In this document: positions 6,989 to 13,926 of the stretch, piece by piece
How positions within the stretch are numbered: the first letter of the stretch is position 1
Layout of the letters: each line of letters begins with the position of its first letter
Assembly: GCF_042648505.1 (NCBI RefSeq)
Contig: NZ_JBHRXK010000002.1
Span: 372,001-436,000, forward strand
Direction: 5' to 3'
DNA length: 64,000 bases
Source of the DNA: Lysobacter_L cavernae
Lineage (GTDB): Bacteria; Pseudomonadota; Gammaproteobacteria; Xanthomonadales; Xanthomonadaceae
Position numbers and translations under genes: made by a program
The notes under the pieces: model-generated
Databases searched by the model: none
What the model saw: only the letters and a program-made list of their open reading frames with translations
Told to the model about the DNA's origin: nothing

Positions 6989-9121
6989 TTATTGGCGCGA
7001 AGCGTCAGCCAGCCCCAACTGGTCGAGCATGAACGCGTACATCTCCGACAACTCGCGGTAACGGCGGAAGCGACCGGACTTGCCGCCGTGGCCGGCGTCC
7101 ATGTTGGTGCGGAACACGATCGGCTGCTGGCCGGCATCGAGGTCGCGCAGGCGGGCGACGTACTTGGCCGGCTCCCAGTACTGCACCTGCGAATCCCACA
7201 GGCCGGTACCGATGAACATCGCCGGATAAGCCTGCTTCGACAGGTTGTCGTAGGGCGAGTACGACAGCATGTAGTCGTAGTAGTCCTTCTTCTCGGGGTT
7301 GCCCCACTCGTCGTACTCGTTGGTGGTCAGCGGGATGCTGGCATCGAGCATGGTGGTGACCACGTCGACGAACGGCACCTGCGACAGGATCACCCGGTAA
7401 TCGCCGGGCGCCATGTTACTGATCGCGCCCATCAACAGGCCGCCAGCGCTGCCACCGTAGGCGGCGACGCGGTCCTTGGCGGCGTAGCCCTGCTTGACCA
7501 GGGTGTCGGTGACGTCGATGAAGTCGGTGAAAGTGTTCTTCTTGTGGAACAGCTTGCCGTCGTCGTACCACTTGCGGCCCATTTCCTGACCGCCGCGGAT
7601 GTGGGCAATGGCGTAGACCATGCCGCGATCGAGCAGGCTCACCACCGGGCCGTTGAAGCGCGGATCGGTCGAGCTGCCGTAGCTGCCATAGGCGTACTGC
7701 AACATCGCCGCCTGGCCGTTCTTCGCAAAGCCCTTCCTGTAGACCAGCGACACCGGCACCTTGGCGCCGTCGCGTGCGGTCGCCCACACGCGTTCGGTAA
7801 CGTACTTGTCCGGGTCGTAGCCGAGCACCGGCTCGCGCTTGAGCAGCTTGCGCTCGCCGGTGTCGACATTGACCTCGTAGGTGGTGCCCGGGGTGGTCAA
7901 CGAGGTGTAGCTGTAGCGCAGCCACGGCGTGTCATGCTCGGAGTTGACCGACAGGCCCATCGCGTAAGCCGGCTCGTCGGCCTTGACGAATTCTTCCTTG
8001 CCGTCCTGCTTGAGCAGGCGCAGGCGCTCCAACCCATTCGAGCGCTCGGCCACGGCGGTGAAACCGTCGAACAGCTCGAAGCCTTCGATGAAGACATCGT
8101 CGCGGTGCGGCACCCACTCCTGCCACTGCTTGCGCGAGCTCGCGTCGCTCGGCGCGGTCATCAGCTTGAAGTTCTTCGCGCCGCCTTCGTTGGTGCGGAT
8201 CACCCAGCGGCCGTCGAGGTGGTCGGCCTGGTACTCGACGTCGCGCTCGCGCGGTGCCAGCACGACGAATTTGTCGGGATTGGCCGCCGGCGCGCAGCGC
8301 ATCTCGCTGGACACGGTGCTCTCGACGCCGATGCAGAGGTAGCGGTCGTCGCGCGAGCGGTCGATGCCCATGTAGAAGCTGTCGTCCTTCTCCTCGTACA
8401 CCAGCACGTCCTGTGACGCGGGCGTGCCGAGCACGTGCTTCTTGACGCGCACGGTGAGCAGGGTTTCCGGGTCGTTCTCGACGTAGAACAGCGTGCGGTT
8501 GTCGTCGGCCCAGACCAGGTTGGGCGACACGCCGGTGATCTCGTCGCTGTAGACCTCGCCCGTCTCCAGGTTCTTGAAGCGGATGACGTACTGGCGGCGG
8601 CCCACGGCGTCATCGGCCCAGGCCAGCACCTTGTTGTCCTGGCTCACCTCCCAGTCGCCGACGCTGAAGTAGTCCTTGCCCTTGGCCATCACGTTGACGT
8701 CGAGCAGCACCTGCTCCGGCGCCTCCATGCTGCCGCTGCGGCGGGCGTAGATCGGGTAGTCCTGACCGGCCTCGAAACGGCTGTAGTACCAGTGGCCGCG
8801 CTCGCGGTACGGCACCGAGCTGTCGTCCTGCTTGATGCGGCTGACGATCTCCTCGTACAGCGTGTTCTCCAGCGGCTTGAGCGGCGCCATCACCGCATCG
8901 GCGTAGGCGTTCTCGGCGTTGAGGTACGCCAGCATCTCCTTGTTCTCGCGCTTGTCGTCGCGCAGCCAGTAGTACTCGTCCTCGCGCTGTGCGCCGTGCG
9001 GGGCCTTGACGGCATGCGGTTTCTTGGTCGCGTCGGGCGGGGTGGCCGCGGTGGCGGCGAAAGACGGCATGGACGTGGTCATGATCAAGGCGGCCGAGAG
9101 CAGGAGAGAGGTCGATTTCAT
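6989..9121 (-). CDS. S9A serine oligopeptidase, oligopeptidase B type
   Basis: A 710-residue prolyl-oligopeptidase-family enzyme that cleaves short peptides, in the oligopeptidase B type after basic residues. A signal peptide (MKSTSLLLSAALIMTT...SFAATA) predicts export to the periplasm, unlike cytoplasmic E. coli PtrB. The beta-propeller covers about residues 60-430 and the alpha/beta-hydrolase domain the rest. The catalytic Ser is in YGGSAGGLLMG, the Asp probably in GLWDSQVQ and the His in DAGHGGKSG. The start at 9121 is chosen because the signal peptide begins there. It lies downstream of a second S9A gene in the same direction, separated by a repeat-filled gap. Confidence 0.9.
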   Translation of the reverse strand: MKSTSLLLSAALIMTTSMPSFAATAATPPDATKKPHAVKAPHGAQREDEYYWLRDDKRENKEMLAYLNAENAYADAVMAPLKPLENTLYEEIVSRIKQDDSSVPYRERGHWYYSRFEAGQDYPIYARRSGSMEAPEQVLLDVNVMAKGKDYFSVGDWEVSQDNKVLAWADDAVGRRQYVIRFKNLETGEVYSDEITGVSPNLVWADDNRTLFYVENDPETLLTVRVKKHVLGTPASQDVLVYEEKDDSFYMGIDRSRDDRYLCIGVESTVSSEMRCAPAANPDKFVVLAPRERDVEYQADHLDGRWVIRTNEGGAKNFKLMTAPSDASSRKQWQEWVPHRDDVFIEGFELFDGFTAVAERSNGLERLRLLKQDGKEEFVKADEPAYAMGLSVNSEHDTPWLRYSYTSLTTPGTTYEVNVDTGERKLLKREPVLGYDPDKYVTERVWATARDGAKVPVSLVYRKGFAKNGQAAMLQYAYGSYGSSTDPRFNGPVVSLLDRGMVYAIAHIRGGQEMGRKWYDDGKLFHKKNTFTDFIDVTDTLVKQGYAAKDRVAAYGGSAGGLLMGAISNMAPGDYRVILSQVPFVDVVTTMLDASIPLTTNEYDEWGNPEKKDYYDYMLSYSPYDNLSKQAYPAMFIGTGLWDSQVQYWEPAKYVARLRDLDAGQQPIVFRTNMDAGHGGKSGRFRRYRELSEMYAFMLDQLGLADASRQ

Positions 9122-9160
9122 AGATGGGTCCGGTTGTGGACAGCGCAATGGGGCGGCCGA

Positions 9161-9269
9161 CACCCTCTCCCTGGCCGCTTCGCGGCCTGTCCCTCTCCCA
9201 CAAGGGAGAGGGAGGCCCACCTCTCCCCTTGCGGGAGAGGTCGCTGCGCAAAGCGCGGCGGGAGAGGGG
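9161..9269. repeat. CCCTCTCCC palindromic repeat cluster
   Basis: Several copies of the CCCTCTCCC...GGGAGAGGG hairpin motif are packed together: CCCTCTCCCTGGCC, CCCTCTCCCACAAGGGAGAGGG (stem at 9190-9211) and CTCTCCCCTTGCGGGAGAGG. The same motif occurs inside the molybdoenzyme gene at 14814-14843. It fills the gap between the two oligopeptidase genes and might limit read-through. Confidence 0.75.
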
Positions 9270-9274
9270 TGCTA

Positions 9275-11422
9275 CTACTCGCTCAACTCATTCCACAGGA
9301 AGGTAAACGCCAGCGCACTCATGTGCGCCGCCTGGGCATTGTTGGCCGAGCCGCCGTGCCCGCCCTCGATGTTCTCGTAGTAACGCACGTCCTTGCCGGC
9401 TTCGAGCATCTTCGCCGCCATCTTGCGCGCGTGACCCGGGTGGACGCGGTCATCACGGGTGGAGGTCATGAAGATCACCGGCGGGTAGTCGCGCTGCGCG
9501 TTGAACAGGTGGTATGGCGAGAACGTGCGGATGAACTCCCAGTCGGCCGTGTCCGGATCGCCGTACTCGGCCATCCACGAGGCGCCGGCCAGCAGGTGGC
9601 TGTAGCGCTTCATGTCGAGCAGCGGCACCTGCACCACGACCGCACCGAACAGGTCCGGGTACTGGGTCAGCATGTTGCCGGTGAGCAGGCCGCCGTTGCT
9701 GCCGCCCTGGATGCCCAGATGCTCCTTCGAGGTGATCTTGCGCGCGACCAGATCCTGCGCGACCGCGGCGAAGTCCTCGTAGGCCTTGTGGCGATTGGCC
9801 TTGAGCGCAGCCTGGTGCCAGCGCGGGCCGTACTCGCCGCCGCCGCGGATGTTGGCGACCGCGTACACGCCGCCCTTCTCCAGCCAGCCCTTGCCGACGC
9901 TGCCCGAATACGCCGGCGTCAGCGAGATCTCGAAGCCACCGTAGCCGTACAGCAGGGTCGGCGCCTTGCCGTCGAGCTTGAGGTCCTTGCGCCGCACCAG
10001 GAAGTACGGCACGCGGGTACCGTCCTTGGAGGTGGCGAAGTGCTGCTCGATGACGTTGCCGGTGCCGTCGAAGAACGCCGGCATGGTCTTGAGTACTTCA
10101 GGGCGCTTCCCGATCTGCGCCAGCGACAGCGTGGTCGGGGTCAGGTAGTCGGTGGCGGTCAGCCATACCGCATCGCTGTCGTCGGCGTCGACCGCGGCCA
10201 CGCCGAGCGTGCCGAACGTCGGCGCACCGGTGAACTCGCTGCGCGGCCACTCGCCCTCGCCGGGAGTGAGCACGCTGAGGCGGTTCTTGACGTCGTCGAG
10301 GACGTTGAGCACCAGGTGGTTCTGGGTCCAGCTGAAGCCAGCCAGCGAGGTGCTGTCGCTCGGTGCGAACAGGGTGGTGAAGGCGCGCTTGCCGGCCATG
10401 AAGTCGTCAAACTTCGTCGCGATCAGGCTGCCGGCGGCGTAGGTCTGGCCGGCGGCGCCGTAGGGCTCGCGCAGCTCCAGCAGCAGCCACTGCTTGTGCA
10501 CCGACTTGCTGGCCGAATTCGGCGCGTCGATCTTGATCAGCTTGCCGTCGCCGCCCCGCAGGTACAGCTCGTCGTTGTAGAACGCGAGCGTGCGGCTGAC
10601 GAAGTCGCGCTCGAAACCCTTGGTGTGGTCGTGGCTGGCGGCGATGTACATGTCGGTCGGCTGGCCCTCGTAGACGGGCTTGGCATCGGCTAACGGTGTT
10701 GCGCGCTTCCATTCCTTGACGATGCGCGGGTAACCCGAGCTGGTCATCGAGCCGGCACCCGAGGCATCCTTTCCAAAATCGGTAAACACGTAAACCGTGT
10801 CGCGGTCGATCCACTGCAGGCCGCCCTTGGCCTCGGGCCGGAAGAAGCCGTCCTTGAGCCAGGTCTTGGTCGTCAGGTCGAACTCACGGGTGACGTCGGC
10901 GTCGGCGCCGCCGCGCGAGAGCGCGATCAGGCAGCGCGCGGGTTTTTCACCTTGGAGCTTGGGCTTCAAACAGTCGGCACCGTGCCAGACCCAGTTCTCG
11001 CCCTCGGTCTTGTTCAGCGCGTCGAGGTCGATCACGGTCTCCCACTGTGGCTTGTCCTTGCGGTACTCGGCCAGGGTGGTGCGGCGCCACAGCCCGCGCT
11101 CGTGCTGCTTGTCCTTCCAGAAGTTGTAGTAGTAGTCACCGATCTTCTCCACGCCGGGGATCTTGGCGTCGGAATCGAGGATCGCGCGGATGTCGGATTC
11201 GAGCTGCTTGAACTGCGGCGTGGTGGTGAGCTCGGCCTCGGACTTGGCGTTGTGCTGCTTGACCCAGGTCAGCGAGCGCTCGCCGGTGACGTCTTCGAGC
11301 CAGGCGTAGGGGTCGTCGGACACGTTCTTGGATTCCTTGGCGGGGGCGGCACCGGCGACCGACGCGGCGGCGAGGCCTGCGGTCAGCAACAAGGTGTGGC
11401 AGGCCTGCGACAGCGTGGGCAT
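9275..11422 (-). CDS. S9A prolyl oligopeptidase family serine peptidase
   Basis: A 715-residue exported prolyl-oligopeptidase-family enzyme. The signal peptide from MPTLSQACHTLLLTAGLAAA to about AGAAPA points to the periplasm. The N-terminal DPYAWLEDVTGE is the usual family opening. The catalytic Ser lies in QGGSNGGLLTGN, the Asp in TSTRDDRVHPGH and the His in EGGHGGSANN. The start at 11422 is chosen because the signal peptide begins there; longer in-frame versions have no typical N-terminus. It precedes the oligopeptidase B-type gene on the same strand, and the two differ clearly in sequence, so this is a pairing of two subfamilies and not a recent duplication. Confidence 0.9.
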   Translation of the reverse strand: MPTLSQACHTLLLTAGLAAASVAGAAPAKESKNVSDDPYAWLEDVTGERSLTWVKQHNAKSEAELTTTPQFKQLESDIRAILDSDAKIPGVEKIGDYYYNFWKDKQHERGLWRRTTLAEYRKDKPQWETVIDLDALNKTEGENWVWHGADCLKPKLQGEKPARCLIALSRGGADADVTREFDLTTKTWLKDGFFRPEAKGGLQWIDRDTVYVFTDFGKDASGAGSMTSSGYPRIVKEWKRATPLADAKPVYEGQPTDMYIAASHDHTKGFERDFVSRTLAFYNDELYLRGGDGKLIKIDAPNSASKSVHKQWLLLELREPYGAAGQTYAAGSLIATKFDDFMAGKRAFTTLFAPSDSTSLAGFSWTQNHLVLNVLDDVKNRLSVLTPGEGEWPRSEFTGAPTFGTLGVAAVDADDSDAVWLTATDYLTPTTLSLAQIGKRPEVLKTMPAFFDGTGNVIEQHFATSKDGTRVPYFLVRRKDLKLDGKAPTLLYGYGGFEISLTPAYSGSVGKGWLEKGGVYAVANIRGGGEYGPRWHQAALKANRHKAYEDFAAVAQDLVARKITSKEHLGIQGGSNGGLLTGNMLTQYPDLFGAVVVQVPLLDMKRYSHLLAGASWMAEYGDPDTADWEFIRTFSPYHLFNAQRDYPPVIFMTSTRDDRVHPGHARKMAAKMLEAGKDVRYYENIEGGHGGSANNAQAAHMSALAFTFLWNELSE

Positions 11423-11639
11423 GGGCGCTCCGTGGGTGTGTAGGTTAAAAAAACAAACCCGAACGCTAGCACAGGCCACCGCCGCGGCCGCCGTGCCGAA
11501 GGTCAAGGCGTCCGTATCGCCCGCGTCGGCACTACCCGCGGGCGTGCGGGCCGTTGCTCTGCCCATTCTTTCGCCCGCCCATCGTCTGCGCGGCGCACCC
11601 GGTGCGGCGACTCACCCAAGCCGCAACCACCGCGGGCAT

Positions 11640-11966
11640 TCAGGCCGCCTGCGGTTGCCGCCGCGGCACAGCCGGCAGCTTGCGCCGGCGCGCCTGCAAA
11701 CCCGTCCGGCGCCGACGCGGCTGCGCTTGCTCGTGCCCACGTGCCGGCTCGTACGGCAGACGGAAACGGTGCAGCGCCCACCACGCGCTCAACGGCATCG
11801 CCAGCAACCACAGCGGCATCCAGCCGAAGGTGTCACTGAAGCCGCGCGCGGCCGGCACCAGCAGCACCAGCACGACGCCGATCGCCAGTGCGTAACGCGG
11901 TACATCGTCCAAGCCCGGTTCGGGGGCGGACGAGTCGGTGCGGGAACGCTGGGCGGCGGTGGTCAT
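11640..11966 (-). CDS. Small membrane protein of unknown function
   Basis: A 108-residue protein with two hydrophobic segments (about residues 22-42 and 49-66) separated by a short loop, followed by a strongly basic tail with runs of Arg and Pro that would face the cytoplasm. No family is recognised. The ATG at 11966 is used because GGAG lies nearby upstream; an in-frame start at 11999 is possible. It is transcribed alone on the minus strand between the prolyl oligopeptidase and WYL genes. The reading frame shows the high third-position GC of its neighbours, so it is likely a gene, but no direct function can be given. Confidence 0.55.
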   Translation of the reverse strand: MTTAAQRSRTDSSAPEPGLDDVPRYALAIGVVLVLLVPAARGFSDTFGWMPLWLLAMPLSAWWALHRFRLPYEPARGHEQAQPRRRRTGLQARRRKLPAVPRRQPQAA

Positions 11967-12059
11967 GGCGGTGGCTCCGAGGAGGGTGGTCGCCACCATC
12001 GCCGCGCCCCGTCTCAGAGGCTGCGACCTTGCGTCGCCGGCCGCGAAAGGCCGTGCGGC

Positions 12060-13028
12060 TCAGCCGTCGTAGTTGCTCAAGGCCAGCGACAGCACGCTGC
12101 GCGCCTGCTCGCGCAGGGACGCCGGCTCGATGATCTCGGCGTCGCTGCCGTAATGCATCACGTCCATCAGCAGCTCGCGGCCGGTGCTGTAGGGCACCTT
12201 CAGCTCGAAGCGGCCGTCGGCGAGGAAGCGGCCCTGCTGCTGCGAATGCCAGTGCTCGTCAGCGACCCAGCGCGCGGCCTTGGCGCTGAACACGATCGTC
12301 GCCCAGCCCTTGGGTTCGCCGGAGAAGATGCCGTAGCTGGAGGCCAGCTGGCGGTCGAGTTCCTCGTCGGGCACGTCGCGCGCCGGCTCGTCGAGCAGCC
12401 TGGCCGCGCTGATGCGGTCGACCGAGAAGCTGCGCAGCGCCTCGCGCTCGTGGTCCCAGGCGTCGAGGTACCAGTTCTCGCGGTAGTGGGTCAGCCGCTG
12501 CGGCGACACCGTGCGCCGCGTCTTCTCGTCGGTCGAGCGCGCGCGGTACTCGAAACTCAAGCGCTTGCGGTCGAGCACCGCGGTGGCGACGTTGCGGAAC
12601 GAATGCTCGTCGAGCCTGCGCGTGCGATGCGGGATCACCCGCACCCGCTCGACCGGCACGCGACGGCCGCCGGCGTGTTCGTCGAGCAGCTTCTCGATGC
12701 GGTGCTGCAGCGGCGCCAGCGCGGTCGACAGCACGCCGCCACCGCTGCGCACCAGCAGTTGCTGGGCGGCGAGCAGCGAGTGCAGCTCCTCCGAACTCAG
12801 CCACAGCCCCGGCAACTCGAAGCGGTCGCTCTCGCTGTGGTCGTAGCGGAAGCCCGCCTCGCCGTTGCCGACCACCGGCGCCATCAGGTAGTCGCGCAGG
12901 TAGGCCAGGTCGCGGTAGACCGTGGCGCGCGAGCACTCCAGGTCCTCCTGCAGGCGCTGCACCGTCACCGGATAGCGGGCGGCGCTGAGGATGCGGTGCA
13001 GGGCGTGGATGCGTTCGATGCGTTCCAT
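12060..13028 (-). CDS. YafY-type WYL-domain transcriptional regulator
   Basis: A 322-residue regulator. The N-terminal winged HTH (MERIERIHALHRILSAARYP to about residue 60) has the DeoR-like recognition segment ECSRATVYRDLAYLRD. The WYL domain follows, with ENWYLDAWDHERE as the signature, then a WCX extension. WYL domains bind small ligands or nucleic acid and occur both in metabolic regulators and in defence loci; nothing nearby suggests defence. The start at 13028 matches the usual family start; an in-frame ATG at 13064 would add 12 residues. The gene diverges from 13184, which it may control. Confidence 0.88.
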   Translation of the reverse strand: MERIERIHALHRILSAARYPVTVQRLQEDLECSRATVYRDLAYLRDYLMAPVVGNGEAGFRYDHSESDRFELPGLWLSSEELHSLLAAQQLLVRSGGGVLSTALAPLQHRIEKLLDEHAGGRRVPVERVRVIPHRTRRLDEHSFRNVATAVLDRKRLSFEYRARSTDEKTRRTVSPQRLTHYRENWYLDAWDHEREALRSFSVDRISAARLLDEPARDVPDEELDRQLASSYGIFSGEPKGWATIVFSAKAARWVADEHWHSQQQGRFLADGRFELKVPYSTGRELLMDVMHYGSDAEIIEPASLREQARSVLSLALSNYDG

Positions 13029-13183
13029 GGCGGCGCGGCTCGGGTCTTCAGCGGCAAGCATGACATCGGCGCCGCCCCGGCCGCCACTGCGCCTGCGGCC
13101 GTGCGGCCGGGACCACGGATGGGTTAACCACTCCCTAACCCGGCCCTGCGCACACTGCGCGCCGACGACGGCATGAGGTGGGC

Positions 13184-13795
13184 ATGCGGGAGACAGGGAG
13201 GTTGCAGCGCGATCGCATGATCGCATCGGGAGTCGTGATACTGGTCCACGTCGCGCTGGGCGCGATCCTGGCGCGCCTGCTCCACGGCGCGGCCACGGCC
13301 GACGCCGCAGCCGATCCGCCACCGACCTACGTCGAGTTCATCCCGCGCCGCAGTCATGCCGGGAAGGCGACCTCGCCCATGCCACCATCGCCGCGACCGC
13401 CAACGCCGCGCATCGCGCGCGACACGCCGCTCGCACCGACGCCACCGACGGCCACCGCGGCCGACCCACCGCCGGCAAACAGGTCGCTGTCGGCCGTGCT
13501 GATCGGGCAGGCGCGGGATTGGGCCGAGCGGAAGGCGCGTGCGGAAGCCCTGCCCGTCGATCCGTTCGAGCGCCCCCATCGATTGCAGGGAGTACCCGCC
13601 GAGCGCTTCCACATGCGCGAGCCGTTGTCGGTGGCCAGCGTGGTCGACCGCATTGGCAGCGTATTCTATGCGCCCGGCAGCGAACGCGACCCCTGCCCGC
13701 GCAATCGCCAGCACATCGCCGCGCTGGCCACCGGCGGCGGCGAAAAAGCCCTGCAGCAGGAGATCGAATTCGAGCGCCGGCATTGCCGGCCGTAG
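13184..13795 (+). CDS. Single-pass, proline-rich envelope protein of unknown function
   Basis: A 203-residue protein with one hydrophobic segment (about IASGVVILVHVALGAILARL), then a Pro/Ala/Thr-rich linker, then a more structured C-terminal part with two Cys residues (DPCPRNR and RRHCRP) that could form a periplasmic disulfide. This layout resembles TonB-like or small envelope linker proteins, but no family is recognised. The start is uncertain: GTG 13178, ATG 13184 and ATG 13217 are all in frame, and AGGGAGG at about 13194-13200 would fit a later start. It diverges from the WYL regulator gene. Confidence 0.6.
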   Translation: MRETGRLQRDRMIASGVVILVHVALGAILARLLHGAATADAAADPPPTYVEFIPRRSHAGKATSPMPPSPRPPTPRIARDTPLAPTPPTATAADPPPANRSLSAVLIGQARDWAERKARAEALPVDPFERPHRLQGVPAERFHMREPLSVASVVDRIGSVFYAPGSERDPCPRNRQHIAALATGGGEKALQQEIEFERRHCRP

Positions 13796-13814
13796 GCAAC
13801 GCTGAATAAGTGCC

Positions 13815-13840
13815 GTCATTCCCGCGAAGGCGGGAATGAC
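13815..13840. repeat. REP-like perfect palindrome
   Basis: GTCATTCCCGC GAAG GCGGGAATGAC is an almost perfect inverted repeat and the cleanest copy of this family in the window. It lies 20 bases after the end of the envelope protein gene at 13795 and could act as its terminator. Confidence 0.85.
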
Positions 13841-13926
13841 GGGCAAAGGGGACTTGGTCAGCGTTGCCCTGGTTCCGTCGCCGCGGCGAGGTCGCGATGC
13901 GCCAGCCGGATGGGCACAATGACCGC

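Noticed and set aside
9161..9269. Possible CRISPR-like repeat cluster
   Set aside because: The copies are palindromic, irregularly spaced and have no spacers of even length; no cas genes are present.
12060..13028. WYL regulator as a sign of a phage-defence locus
   Set aside because: No restriction, retron, nuclease or other defence genes are in the vicinity; the YafY type is usually a metabolic regulator.
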